From the NCBI RefSeq assembly GCF_001429725.1, contig NZ_LMHV01000002.1, forward strand, positions 1 through 64,000: a stretch of 64,000 bases of DNA, read 5' to 3'. The notes under the pieces are model-generated. The model was not told the DNA's origin. It did not search any database and saw only the letters and a list, made by a program, of their open reading frames with translations. A program made the translations under genes and the position numbers. How positions within the stretch are numbered: the first letter of the stretch is position 1; the number at the start of each line of letters is the position of its first letter. The DNA is from Rhizobium sp. Root708. Its GTDB lineage: Bacteria > Pseudomonadota > Alphaproteobacteria > Rhizobiales > Rhizobiaceae. Of this stretch, positions 8,413 through 17,554 are shown one piece after another.

Positions 8413-8445
8413 AGTGAAAAAATCGCAGGCCCGTTTGTAACAGTA
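8413..8445 (+). promoter_or_regulatory. candidate ECF-sigma promoter upstream of the siderophore receptor
   Basis: AGTGAAAA at 8413-8420, GGC at 8428-8430 and CGTTTGTAACAG at 8432-8443 align with 7361-7391 with no gaps. The match extends to a shared AGGG at the 3' end. The box sits about 80 bases before the receptor ATG, as expected for a receptor gene with its own FecI-dependent promoter. Confidence 0.6.
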
Positions 8446-8520
8446 ACAGGGACGACGGCTAAAGCTTGTCCGGCATGGCCGCTCGCCCTGGAATATAAGC
8501 AGACATGGAGTGACCAAGGG

Positions 8521-10962
8521 ATGCGAGGGACCGGCGAGACGAATTTCAAAAGCACGGGTAAGGCACTGGTAACGGCGCTGATGATGACGACGGCGATCGG
8601 CGCCAGCTTCGCCTTGGGTTGCCGCCAGGCCTCGGCGCAGGCGCAAGCCCAGGTCTCCTTCTCCGTGCCGGCCGGCCCGCTGAGCCAGGCGCTGACAGCC
8701 TTCGGCCGCCAGGCCGGGTTGCAGGTCACCTATCTCGCTTCCGCCGCCTCGGGAAAGACATCGCCGGGCTTTTCCGGCTCGGCCACGCCGCAGGCCGCGC
8801 TGTCCAGGATTCTCGCCGGATCGGGCCTCCTCTTCTCCTTCCCGAATGCCACGACGGTCGCAATCTCCGCGACTGCGGGCGGATCGGCAGGCACCGCGAG
8901 CGACAGTTCGACCGTGCTGCAGCCGATCGTCGTCGCCTCGGAATCCGCTCAGGCCGACAACAGCACCGTCACCGCCAAGTTCAGCAGCGCCGCCACCAAG
9001 CTCGATACGCCGCTCGTCAAGACGGCCCGATCTGTTTCGGTGGTCACGCGTAAGGAGCTCGAGCAGCGCGACGCGCAAACCATCCTCGAAGCCGTGCGCT
9101 ACTCGGCCGGCGTGACGACGAGCCAGAGCGGTTTCGACCCGCGCTTCGACGAACTGCATATCCGCGGCACCGAAGCGACGTTTACCAGCGACTACAAGGA
9201 CGGCTTGCAGCAGCCCTATATGAACTTCTCGATGTTCAGAACGGAGCCCTACTCGCTGGAGCGCGTCGAGGTCGTGAAGGGACCGGTCTCGATCCTTTAC
9301 GGCGCCGGCACGCCTGCGGGTATCATCAACAAGGTCTCGAAGTTCGCCGACGGCAGCCAGATTCGCGAAGTCGAGGCGATGTACGGCACCAAGGACCGCA
9401 AGCAGGTCGCTTTCGATTTCGGCGACACGATCGGCGAAGGCGACGATCTCTCCTATCGCCTTGTCGGCCTTGCCCGCAAAGGCGAGACCAATTTCGACAT
9501 CGAGGACGACAGCTATCTGCTGCAGCCGTCGCTGACATGGCAGCCGTCCGACCAGACCAAGGTCACGCTCTATGGCCTGGCGCAGAATATCGAGACGGAC
9601 GGATCCGTCAGCGCCCTCGTCGACGAGAACGGCGTGGTCCATGACATGCGGGCGAGCGATCCGAAATACGACTATCAGAAGACCAAGCAGCAGCAGGTCG
9701 GGTACCAGGTCGAGCACGAAATCAACGACCTCGTCACCTTCAGGCAGAACGTGCGCTATTCTCATCTCGGTCTGGAGGCACGTTATCTGGAAATTGCCGG
9801 ATATGACGGGGATATCGTGCACCGCTATCCGGTGGCGTTCCGCGAGAACATGAACGTCTTCCAAACGGATAATCAGTTGGAATGGACATTCGATACCGGC
9901 GCGGCATCGCACAAGCTCCTGACCGGCGTCGACTACATGAAAGCGGGATCAACGTTCCGCTATGGCTATGGTGTAACCGATCCGACCGATCCGGATTTTG
10001 ACTTCTCATTCGACCTCGATCTGTCCAATCCCGTCTACGGCATATCCGGCCCGACCGCCGGCTTGGACAACTACCAGCAACGCGCGCGGCTCCAGCAGAC
10101 TGGCGTTTACGCGATCGACCAGATCGAGGTCGACAAATGGAACTTCACACTCGGTGGTCGCCAGACATGGGTCCAGCAGACCAACGGCGGACAGAGCGAC
10201 GGCGCCCTGATCGATGATCATCTCGCCACCGGCGCCTTCAGCATGCAGGCAAGCGCCCTCTATGCCTTCGACAACGGCATTTCGCCCTATGTCAGCTACG
10301 CAACGTCCTTCATGCCAGTGACCAACCGCTCGGTCTCCGGAAACATTCTTGATCCCGCAAAGGGCGAACAGACCGAGGTCGGTGTGAAGTACCAGCCGCC
10401 AGGCACTGACATCCTGCTGTCGGCCGCCGCCTACCATCTCGTGGAGAAGAACAAGCCAGCGCTAGATCCGGATGATCCGACGGCAACGTTCTATCGCTCG
10501 ATCGGCGAAGTCACCAACAACGGCATCGAGCTCGAAGCGCGCGCCCAGATCGCCGACGGCTGGGACCTGGTCGCCGCCTATACCTATACGCACGCCGAAA
10601 TCACCGGGGGCGACTTCGTCGGCAACGAACCCGCCGTCACGCCGCCGCACGTCGCAAGCCTCTGGGCGAACTACACCTTCGCGGAAGGCAGCGCGGTTCC
10701 CGGTCTGTCGGCCGGTGCCGGCATCCGCTACGCCAGCGCCAACTACACCAGCACCGAGAACACGACCAAGAACGATGCAAGCGTCTATTTCGACGCCGCG
10801 ATCGGCTATGACTTCGGTGCCATCGACAAGAAGTACGACGGTCTGGTCGCCGCCTTGAATGTTCGAAACATCGCTGATGATCGCGATACCATCTGCAACG
10901 AAGGATCCTGCTACCTGGGTCAGGGCCGCAACATCACCGCGTCGCTGAAATATCGCTGGTAA
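8521..10962 (+). CDS. TonB-dependent siderophore receptor with STN signalling domain
   Basis: An 813-residue outer-membrane protein. A signal peptide ends near residue 40 (ASAQAQA). The STN secretin/TonB short domain follows (about 45-120; FSVPAGPLSQALTAFGRQAG), then the plug (SVVTRKELEQRD; VEVVKGPVSILYGAGTPAG) and a 22-strand barrel ending in an aromatic residue (NITASLKYRW). The TIGR01783-type siderophore receptor pattern and STN domain mean it both imports ferric siderophore and signals to FecR. Neighbouring FhuC/D/B-like genes point to a hydroxamate-type siderophore, but the ligand is not proven. Confidence 0.93.
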   Translation: MRGTGETNFKSTGKALVTALMMTTAIGASFALGCRQASAQAQAQVSFSVPAGPLSQALTAFGRQAGLQVTYLASAASGKTSPGFSGSATPQAALSRILAGSGLLFSFPNATTVAISATAGGSAGTASDSSTVLQPIVVASESAQADNSTVTAKFSSAATKLDTPLVKTARSVSVVTRKELEQRDAQTILEAVRYSAGVTTSQSGFDPRFDELHIRGTEATFTSDYKDGLQQPYMNFSMFRTEPYSLERVEVVKGPVSILYGAGTPAGIINKVSKFADGSQIREVEAMYGTKDRKQVAFDFGDTIGEGDDLSYRLVGLARKGETNFDIEDDSYLLQPSLTWQPSDQTKVTLYGLAQNIETDGSVSALVDENGVVHDMRASDPKYDYQKTKQQQVGYQVEHEINDLVTFRQNVRYSHLGLEARYLEIAGYDGDIVHRYPVAFRENMNVFQTDNQLEWTFDTGAASHKLLTGVDYMKAGSTFRYGYGVTDPTDPDFDFSFDLDLSNPVYGISGPTAGLDNYQQRARLQQTGVYAIDQIEVDKWNFTLGGRQTWVQQTNGGQSDGALIDDHLATGAFSMQASALYAFDNGISPYVSYATSFMPVTNRSVSGNILDPAKGEQTEVGVKYQPPGTDILLSAAAYHLVEKNKPALDPDDPTATFYRSIGEVTNNGIELEARAQIADGWDLVAAYTYTHAEITGGDFVGNEPAVTPPHVASLWANYTFAEGSAVPGLSAGAGIRYASANYTSTENTTKNDASVYFDAAIGYDFGAIDKKYDGLVAALNVRNIADDRDTICNEGSCYLGQGRNITASLKYRW

Positions 10963-10999
10963 TTCGTCCGCGAGATCACCAGCCACATCGGCAAATGAC

Positions 11000-11029
11000 A
11001 TCCCCCGCGTCGCCCAGCGACCGGGGGAT
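11000..11029 (+). other. intercistronic stem-loop after the receptor gene
   Basis: ATCCCCCG pairs with CGGGGGAT, and the inner GTCGC pairs with GCGAC, 37 bases after the receptor stop and 27 bases before the next start. There is no T-run, so it is more likely an mRNA-stabilising or partial-attenuation structure than a full terminator. It would let the receptor be made in excess of the transporter. Confidence 0.55.
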
Positions 11030-11055
11030 TGGCAATCACAGAATGAGGTCTTCCA

Positions 11056-11859
11056 TTGAGCGAGAACACGAAGCTTTCCCAAGGCGCGGCGTCGTTCGTC
11101 GTTGACGGTGTCGGCCTCTCGATCGGCGGCGCCACCATCCTGCAGGATGTCGATCTGCTGTTTCCCGCAGGCGAGGTCGTCGCGCTGATTGGCCACAATG
11201 GTTCCGGCAAATCCAGCGTGTTGAAGATGCTCGCCCGGCAGCTCGCACCGACATCTGGATCGATCCACTACGGCGAGCATGATCTGATGCATTCCAGCGA
11301 GCGCACTTTCGCCCGCTCCGTCGCCTATCTTCCGCAGGACGTGAATTCCGGTTCGGAGATGACGGTTCGCGAGCTGGTAGGCTGCGGCCGCTACCCGTGG
11401 CATGGACCGCTTGGCCGCTTTTCGAAGGTCGACGCAGAAAAGGTCGCCCTCGCGCTCAAGGCGACCCATGTGGAAAGCTCGGCCGATCGCATCGTCGGCA
11501 CCTTGTCGGGGGGCGAGCGGCAGCGGGCATGGATCGCGATGCTGATCGCCCAGGACGCAGGTTGCCTGCTTCTAGATGAGCCGACCGCCGCTCTCGATAT
11601 CGCCCACCAGATCGAGGTGCTCTCGCTCGTCCGGCGCCTTGCGCACGAAGGCGGCCGGAGCGTCATCATCGTTCTTCACGATATCAACATGGCCGCCCGC
11701 TTCTGCGATCGTATTCACGCACTGAAGCAGGGTCGCGTCGTGGCAAGCGGAACGCCCGGCGACATCCTGCAGCCGTCTACCCTGCACGACATCTACGGGA
11801 TCGACATGGCGATCATCCCTGCCCCAAACCTCAACCACCCGCTTGCCTATGTCCCCTGA
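11056..11859 (+). CDS. ferric-siderophore ABC transporter ATPase (FhuC/FecE-like)
   Basis: A 267-residue ABC ATPase. Walker A GHNGSGKSS is at 46-54, the signature LSGGERQRAWIAM follows near 152, and Walker B CLLLDEPTAALD near 172. It supplies ATP energy to the FhuB-like permease at the inner membrane. The start is TTG at 11056, supported by GAGG eight bases upstream; no ATG gives a full Walker fold N-terminus. It overlaps the next gene by 11 bases. Gene order receptor-ATPase-binding protein-permease matches the fhuACDB arrangement. Confidence 0.93.
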   Translation: MSENTKLSQGAASFVVDGVGLSIGGATILQDVDLLFPAGEVVALIGHNGSGKSSVLKMLARQLAPTSGSIHYGEHDLMHSSERTFARSVAYLPQDVNSGSEMTVRELVGCGRYPWHGPLGRFSKVDAEKVALALKATHVESSADRIVGTLSGGERQRAWIAMLIAQDAGCLLLDEPTAALDIAHQIEVLSLVRRLAHEGGRSVIIVLHDINMAARFCDRIHALKQGRVVASGTPGDILQPSTLHDIYGIDMAIIPAPNLNHPLAYVP

Positions 11860-12754
11860 AACAAGCCGTTCGCTCTCCCTCTCCCGCCGCTCCTTTCTCG
11901 GTTGCGCGGCGGCTACCGCGCTGTTTCCGACGCCGTTGCTTGCGCAAACCGCCGGGCAACGGATCGTCAGCCTCGACTACGGCATCGCATCCACGTTGCT
12001 ATCGCTGGGCCTGCCGCCGGTCGGCCTGTCCGATCTCGCCGATTGGAGCAGGTGGGTGGTGGAGCCGGCGCTTCCCAAGTCTGTCGTCGATATCGGCAAC
12101 TCATTCGAGGTCAACTTCGAAATCCTGCTTCAGCTGAAGCCCGACATCATATTGACGACGCCCTTTCTCGACGAACTGCTCCCGAAGCTGCAGTCGGTCG
12201 CGCGGGTAATCCGGCTGGAGGTCTTCTCGCCCGATGCCGGTCCCGTTCTTCCCGCCGCCATCGCGGCCACCCGCCAGCTGGCAAGCGAGCTCGGGCGAGA
12301 GACGGAAGCCGAGGCGTTCCTTGCCCGCTCGGACGCCTTTCTCGATCAGTGCCGCGCCCGGCTGGCGGAGAAGAACTTGCCGTCCATCGGCCTGGTGAAC
12401 TTCATGGATGCGAGGCACGCTCGCATCTACTCGAACCCCGGTCTGTTCCACAACGCGATGGAGCGCATCGGCCTGCGAAATGCCTGGACCGAAGACTCGA
12501 ACTATTGGGGCTTCGACACCATCGGCATCGAGGAGCTTTCCCGCGTCACCGACCCGGACGCCCGACTGATCGCCTTTGACCCCGTTCCGGCCGACGTCCT
12601 GCCCAAACTGGCATCGAGCCCTATGTGGAATCGCCTTCCCTTCTCTCGTCCCGGCCACCTCTCGGTCCTTCCGCCGGTACTGATGTTCGGCATGGTCAAC
12701 GAGGCAGTGCGCTTCGCGGGCCTCTTGACGGACCATCTGGAAAAAGACGCATGA
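11849..12754 (+). CDS. periplasmic ferric-siderophore-binding protein (FhuD-like)
   Basis: About 301 residues. The twin-arginine leader reads LSRRSFLGCAAATALF, with cleavage expected after PLLAQ. The mature part has the type III binding-protein fold (QRIVSLDYGIASTLLSLGLPPVGLSD; NFEILLQLKPDIILTTP). It delivers the ferric siderophore to the permease. The Tat leader is common for FhuD-type proteins in rhizobia. The start ATG at 11849 is inside the ATPase gene, and the gene ends in an ATGA overlap with the permease gene, so translation is probably coupled. Confidence 0.9.
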   Translation: MSPETSRSLSLSRRSFLGCAAATALFPTPLLAQTAGQRIVSLDYGIASTLLSLGLPPVGLSDLADWSRWVVEPALPKSVVDIGNSFEVNFEILLQLKPDIILTTPFLDELLPKLQSVARVIRLEVFSPDAGPVLPAAIAATRQLASELGRETEAEAFLARSDAFLDQCRARLAEKNLPSIGLVNFMDARHARIYSNPGLFHNAMERIGLRNAWTEDSNYWGFDTIGIEELSRVTDPDARLIAFDPVPADVLPKLASSPMWNRLPFSRPGHLSVLPPVLMFGMVNEAVRFAGLLTDHLEKDA

Positions 12755-14718
12755 TCGCATCCCGCCGCGACAATATCGGCCCGGCCTCCGTCACGATCCT
12801 GCTTCTTGCGCTGGCCGGTATCGCCTGCTGGTTCCTGGTAGCGCCGCCGCTCTCCGCGGTCGCCGGCCCGCGCTACGACATCACGCGGATGGTGCTTTAC
12901 TACTCGACACTGCCGCGCCTTGCGACCGCATTGATCGCCGGCGCGGCGCTTGCGCTGTCTGGTGCGTTGCTGCAGCAGGTGCTGCGCAATCCGCTTGCCG
13001 ATCCGACCACGCTCGGCATCTCCGCCGGCGCGAACCTGGCGCTTGTCGTCGCCTCCCTGTTCGTGCCCGGCCTACTGGGTGCCGGTCGTGATTTCATCGC
13101 GCTGTCAGGCAGTGCGGCGGCCGCCATAATCGTCGTCGGCCTCGGCGCGCGGCGCGGCTTCTCGCCCTATTCGCTCGTGCTGTCAGGCCTGGTGCTGAGC
13201 CTCTGGTGCGGCGGCCTTGCCGCCATCCTCACCTATCTCAACGAGTCGAGCCTCGCGAGCCTGTTCATCTGGGGTGCCGGATCGCTAGCGCAACAAAGCT
13301 GGGTCATTCCGCTGTCACTTCTATGGCGGCTGGCACTCGTTGCCATCGTCTGCGCTCTGGTAATCCGCCCGCTGTCGCTTCTCGATCTCGGCGAAAGCGG
13401 TTCGGCGGCGCTCGGGGTGCGTCTTGTCCGCCTGCGCTTCATCGTCATCGCAGCCGCAGTCGCGCTCGCGGCTTTCGTCACCAGCGCGGTTGGCGTCATC
13501 GGCTTCATCGGCCTTGTCGCGCCTACGTTGGCGCGTCTGGCGGGGGCGCGGCGGCCGGCGCAGCTCATTTTCTGGTCGCCGCTGATCGGCGCCAATCTGC
13601 TGTTGCTCGCCGATTCGGTTTTGCAGCTAGTCGCTGGCGAACTCGGCGATTTCCTGCCGACGGGAGCGGTTACCGCGATCTTCGGATCTCCCCTGCTGCT
13701 TGCGCTGCTTCCACTGCTGAAAATCCGCCACCGCATCCAGCCGTCACCCTTCAGGCAGCAAAAGCACGGATTGCCCGCGACCGCTGTCATGGCGCTCGCC
13801 GCCATCTGCCTTCTCGTCGTGCTTGCGGCCGGCATATTCCTCGGGCGGGACGAGACCGAGGGATGGCATCTCGTCTCCGGCGGCCTTGCCGGTGATATCC
13901 TCGCCATCCGCATTCCCAAGGTGGTAGCCGCGTTGGCATCGGGGGCGATGCTGGCGGTTGCCGGAACCATCTTGCAGCGCCTTACCTCGAACGAAATGGC
14001 AAGCCCCGAGGTGCTCGGCATCAGCGCCGGTGCGACCTTCGGCGTCGCCATCGCGCTAATCGCAGTCACGCCTGGTATTGCCGGACAATTCACCTTCGCG
14101 GCGGTCGGCGCGATCGGCGTTCTCGCGGTCATCGTCGTCAGTTCGCGGCGCAGCTCGTTCGCGCCGGAACGCGTGCTGCTGGCCGGCATCTCGCTAAGCG
14201 CCATGGTCGATGCCGTCGTCGGCGTGCTCAGTTCGTCGGGAGATCCGCGGGCCGCGATCCTCATGCGCTGGATGAGCGGATCGACCTACCTCGTCGACGC
14301 CACCACCGCGCAGATCGAGGCGGTCGCCGCCGTTCTCCTGCTCTCGGTCACCTTCCTCGCTCGCCGCTGGCTCGACCTTCTGCCGCTCGGGCCAGCGCCA
14401 GCAGCCGCGATCGGCGTGCCGCTGGCCAAATCACGGTTCGCGCTGTTCGGTTTGGCAGGGCTGATGACGGCGGCGGCAACGCTCACCGTCGGGCCGCTTT
14501 CGTTCGTCGGGCTTATGGGCCCGCACCTCGCGCGCGAAGCCGGCTTGAGGCGGGCGCTACCGCAGATGGTGTGCGCGGCGCTGATCGGGGCAAGCCTGAT
14601 GGTCGCCGCCGATTTCGTCGGTCGCACCATCGTCTCGCCGTACCAGATCCCCGCCGGTCTCGTCTCAGCGCTGATCGGCGCGCCCTTCCTGATGCTGATG
14701 CTGCGCCGGAAGGCCTGA
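12751..14718 (+). CDS. FhuB-like fused ferric-siderophore permease
   Basis: A 655-residue integral membrane protein made of two homologous FecCD halves (about 1-325 and 345-655). Each half carries the typical LGISAGA motif (near 90 and 425) and the GLVAPTLAR / GLMGPHLAR loop that docks the ATPase. Single-chain double permeases of this kind are characteristic of FhuB, which supports a hydroxamate substrate. The ATG at 12751 overlaps the preceding stop (ATGA). An upstream frame extension to 12625 lies inside the binding-protein gene and is rejected. Confidence 0.92.
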   Translation: MIASRRDNIGPASVTILLLALAGIACWFLVAPPLSAVAGPRYDITRMVLYYSTLPRLATALIAGAALALSGALLQQVLRNPLADPTTLGISAGANLALVVASLFVPGLLGAGRDFIALSGSAAAAIIVVGLGARRGFSPYSLVLSGLVLSLWCGGLAAILTYLNESSLASLFIWGAGSLAQQSWVIPLSLLWRLALVAIVCALVIRPLSLLDLGESGSAALGVRLVRLRFIVIAAAVALAAFVTSAVGVIGFIGLVAPTLARLAGARRPAQLIFWSPLIGANLLLLADSVLQLVAGELGDFLPTGAVTAIFGSPLLLALLPLLKIRHRIQPSPFRQQKHGLPATAVMALAAICLLVVLAAGIFLGRDETEGWHLVSGGLAGDILAIRIPKVVAALASGAMLAVAGTILQRLTSNEMASPEVLGISAGATFGVAIALIAVTPGIAGQFTFAAVGAIGVLAVIVVSSRRSSFAPERVLLAGISLSAMVDAVVGVLSSSGDPRAAILMRWMSGSTYLVDATTAQIEAVAAVLLLSVTFLARRWLDLLPLGPAPAAAIGVPLAKSRFALFGLAGLMTAAATLTVGPLSFVGLMGPHLAREAGLRRALPQMVCAALIGASLMVAADFVGRTIVSPYQIPAGLVSALIGAPFLMLMLRRKA

Positions 14719-14735
14719 GATTTCGTCCGCGTTAT

Positions 14736-15599
14736 TCAGTCGCGAATGGCGAAAGCGATGCTGACCGCGCGATTGACGACCGCGGCGAGCACCGACATGT
14801 GCGTTTCCCCGGGTAAAAGCTCGAACCGCGCCCTCAATCCGTCGGGCGTGCCATCCAGTCGCTCCGCCATCTCGCGGGCGAGGTCCACCGTCCGCTCAAG
14901 CTTGTTGTTTTCGAGGCGCTCGGCGGCATCCTCATTGTGATACTGAAACGGCGCCAGTTCGTCGCCCTCGTACTCGCCAGCAGACAGGTGAACGAAGCCT
15001 CCGGAACCGTGCGTGCGACGCGCTTCACGCTCCAGAAGCTGCGAATCTTCCCAGGAGATGCTCGGGCTGGCGGCGATCCAGTTCCTGAACAGGTCCGGCC
15101 GCTCGAACAGCGCGAAAAGCGTGAACAGCCCGCCGAAGGAGTGACCGAACAGCGCCCGTCGGCCTGCATCGACGGGTGCCCTGCGCGCGATCTCGGGCAG
15201 GAGGTCCGCCTCGATGAAATGCAGCAGCTTGTCGGCGCCGCCGGTCCTTATCTCCGGGCCGCCTTCGTTGTACGGCGGATAGGCCCTGCCGGGCGGCGGC
15301 ACCAGATCCCAGGAGCGCCGCATACCATCATAAGCCTCGTCGGTGGGATAGCCGATGGCCGCAACCACGCCCCAGCCGACATTTGTCGCATTCGGATAAG
15401 GCGCCTGCGTTACGAGGCTGCTGACCGCGAAGGGAAAGGTGGCGTTGCCATCCGTGAGGACAAGAAGCGGCCAACCTTGCGCCGGTGGGGATTCTGCCGG
15501 GACGGACAGGAAGATGCGATACGGTGCGTCGCCAGTCGATGGAACAAGATCGAAGTAGCCTGCCCCAGGGATCACGACGGATCCATCACAGTTATTCAT
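14736..15599 (-). CDS. alpha/beta-hydrolase esterase, Fes/IroE-like (siderophore release)
   Basis: A 287-residue protein with nucleophile elbow GHSFGG (Ser154), followed by NWIAASPSISWEDSQLL and a C-terminal PGETHMSV that supplies the His. This is the esterase D / enterochelin-esterase family, which hydrolyses ester bonds in ferric siderophores to release iron. No signal peptide is seen with the ATG at 15599; the frame extends to 15761 but upstream codons look unrelated. It converges on the permease gene with a 17-base gap. The role in breaking down the siderophore imported next door is inferred from context. A general carbohydrate esterase is an alternative. Confidence 0.75.
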   Translation of the reverse strand: MNNCDGSVVIPGAGYFDLVPSTGDAPYRIFLSVPAESPPAQGWPLLVLTDGNATFPFAVSSLVTQAPYPNATNVGWGVVAAIGYPTDEAYDGMRRSWDLVPPPGRAYPPYNEGGPEIRTGGADKLLHFIEADLLPEIARRAPVDAGRRALFGHSFGGLFTLFALFERPDLFRNWIAASPSISWEDSQLLEREARRTHGSGGFVHLSAGEYEGDELAPFQYHNEDAAERLENNKLERTVDLAREMAERLDGTPDGLRARFELLPGETHMSVLAAVVNRAVSIAFAIRD

Positions 15600-15938
15600 G
15601 CAAAATCTCGCTGCCAAAGCCCATGATCGAGTTTTGTCAGTACGTGACGCCCTGATTTTCGGCAAGCGAAGTAGCACATCGGACCAGTCTATCTTGACGG
15701 CGACGGAGGTCGATCGTCGAGCTCCGAGAACGAAATTGAACGTTTCGACACGAGCAATCACCCGAGGCGTTCTGCGATCCGGATTTTCGAGGCTTCCGAG
15801 GACACGGCAAGAAGAGAATTGCTATGCGGACATAGGAAATCACGAAACGCAGCTAGACCGGGAGTACCCGAGGCTTCGCCGGGGTCGGGTCGATACGACT
15901 ACGCGGCGTACTCGCTGACCTCCAGTCCCCGCCCAACC
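15600..15938. other. gap holding the esterase promoter
   Basis: About 340 bases between the esterase start and the end of the ChaN-like gene, both leftward. It must carry the esterase promoter and any terminator of the heme operon. No TGA-N9-TCA iron box, strong hairpin or convincing gene was seen. Confidence 0.4.
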
Positions 15939-16772
15939 TCATTCTACTTCGCATTCCGGCTTAATGTAAAACATCGCATCGGCGATGCAGGCATCCGCAG
16001 CGCCCGCGACAAACGGGGTGTCGCACGGCAGGAGCACGGCGACATCCGAAATGCCGAGATCGGCAAGTTGTGCCGGTGTGCCGTATCCATATTCCAAATG
16101 CCCGCGCCCGATTATCCCGACAACGAGAGGTGAACTCATGGCTCCATGAGCTTCGACGATGTTGCACGCAAAGGCGCGGTCCCAGGTCTGCTGTGCCCGT
16201 ACGAACCGATCGAACTCGGGATCATCGGCTGATCTTGCCTTGCGATCAGGTCGCCCGCCACCCGTGAGGTTGAATAGATATTGCCGGTGCGCATCGGTCG
16301 CTGGCTTGGCGGGCGATACCCCGTCGCGATCTTCGATAGGGATCGCGTCCCAACCGAGCTTACCGACCTCCGTTACCAGAGCGCGTCGGCAATTCAACGC
16401 CTTCATCGCCACCTTGAACTGCCGGCAAAAGTGGAAAAGCGGCATGTAAAGCTCGGGCTCAAATCCCCAAACCGATTTCCATTCGACCTTATCGAGGAAG
16501 CTTGCCGCGTCCAGATTACCGGCAACCCATTCGTTCAGGACCGGCTGGCAACGCCGCGGGAACATCTCGAAGCCAACGACGATGTTGTCATTATAGGCAT
16601 ACAAGCCAGCCAGCACATGCAGCTGCCATCGATGAATGTCATAGCGATCGTGTGTTTCGCCAAGTAGCACGGCTTGCTTCGTCGCCATGTGACGAAGCAA
16701 GCCGCCATGTGGGAGAAGCGCTCCTGTTGCCGGTGCGATCCATGTTCCCGGTGAATGGACGCTGCTCGTCAT
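15939..16772 (-). CDS. ChaN-like heme-binding family protein, no leader
   Basis: A 277-residue member of the ChaN/Cofac_haem_bdg family. Signatures are LLGETHDRYDIHRWQLHVLAG (start, about 37-57), GFEMFPRRCQPVLNEW and the C-terminal IIGRGHLEYGYG. E. coli ChaN and PhuW-type relatives bind heme and are linked to heme iron uptake. Known ChaN is a lipoprotein, but this N-terminus (MTSSVHSPGTWIAPATG) has no signal peptide or lipobox, so it is probably cytoplasmic. It is the last gene of the heme operon and starts within the preceding stop codon (ATGA). The exact role is not established. Confidence 0.75.
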   Translation of the reverse strand: MTSSVHSPGTWIAPATGALLPHGGLLRHMATKQAVLLGETHDRYDIHRWQLHVLAGLYAYNDNIVVGFEMFPRRCQPVLNEWVAGNLDAASFLDKVEWKSVWGFEPELYMPLFHFCRQFKVAMKALNCRRALVTEVGKLGWDAIPIEDRDGVSPAKPATDAHRQYLFNLTGGGRPDRKARSADDPEFDRFVRAQQTWDRAFACNIVEAHGAMSSPLVVGIIGRGHLEYGYGTPAQLADLGISDVAVLLPCDTPFVAGAADACIADAMFYIKPECEVE

Positions 16773-17521
16773 GGCGCGGTCTCGGCGTAAACCGGCGCTG
16801 ATGCAAACGCCAATGGATCAATTGCCCGAACGGTCAGCCCGGTTTCCTTTGCGTCGTGGTCGAGTGCTCTGAGGATTGTGGTGCCGTCAACTTCGTCTTG
16901 CCGCCACGCGCCGACTGTCGATCCTAGCAGATGCAGATGGAAATCATCCGTCATGACGTTGATGAAACCCATGCCGGGACTGACCTTAGGAATGACGCCG
17001 GTCCAGCGCTGTGTGAAACCCGGCTCCTCGAACGTGATGGTGACCGCCTGCCCCGAATCGAGGGCTGCATTGAGCGGCGCCAGGCCAGGGTCTCCCGGCG
17101 AAACGGGCTGGCGTTCAGGACGCGGTGGCCTTGCAGGGATGCTGGGGTCGACGACGATATTCAATCCTTCGAGAGCAGCCTCGAACGGCTCCAGCCCGCC
17201 AAAACCGACGATGGCAAACAGAGTTTCCCCGTCCTCGCGATTGAAATCGATGCGGGGATACACCTTATCACTCATGATGCTGGAGGTATCGATCAGAGCC
17301 CTTTTCACCAGGGTAGGATCGATGTGGCTGTCATGCGCGCTACCGCTACAGTGGAGCAGGCCATTCTCCTCGGTCACGGCCTCGACCACCCCGATCCGCT
17401 CATGGGTCGCGCCATTGCGCTTGCCGATGATCATCAGGCTCCCGATGTGCGGCAAGCGTGAGATTACCTCGGTTGGGTCGTTATCAATGTAGCGGCGCGT
17501 GGGCGCTATTGTATCCGTCAT
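16769..17521 (-). CDS. HmuS/ChuX-like heme-utilisation protein (tentative)
   Basis: A 250-residue protein of two repeated halves. The first half (RLPHIGSLMIIGKRNGATHER, residues 22-42, with His40) resembles the heme-handling motif of HemS/HmuS. The second (GFINVMTDDFHLHLLGSTVGAWR) resembles the NVLDPxFNLHLR...AW segment of the same family. It is shorter than HmuS (about 350) and longer than ChuX/HutX (about 170), with a Pro-rich linker between the halves. Such proteins carry or degrade heme in the cytosol. The position in an operon with a heme receptor supports this. Ribosome site GGAAG precedes the ATG. Confidence 0.6.
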   Translation of the reverse strand: MTDTIAPTRRYIDNDPTEVISRLPHIGSLMIIGKRNGATHERIGVVEAVTEENGLLHCSGSAHDSHIDPTLVKRALIDTSSIMSDKVYPRIDFNREDGETLFAIVGFGGLEPFEAALEGLNIVVDPSIPARPPRPERQPVSPGDPGLAPLNAALDSGQAVTITFEEPGFTQRWTGVIPKVSPGMGFINVMTDDFHLHLLGSTVGAWRQDEVDGTTILRALDHDAKETGLTVRAIDPLAFASAPVYAETAP

Positions 17522-17554
17522 GTCTATCTTCCGTTCACTTTATAATGGCCGTGT

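Noticed and set aside
8368..9912. 514-codon open frame on the - strand
   Set aside because: Antisense to the STN-containing receptor, whose plug and STN motifs are unambiguous.
10462..11469. 335-codon open frame on the - strand
   Set aside because: Antisense to the end of the receptor and to the Walker A region of the FhuC-like gene.
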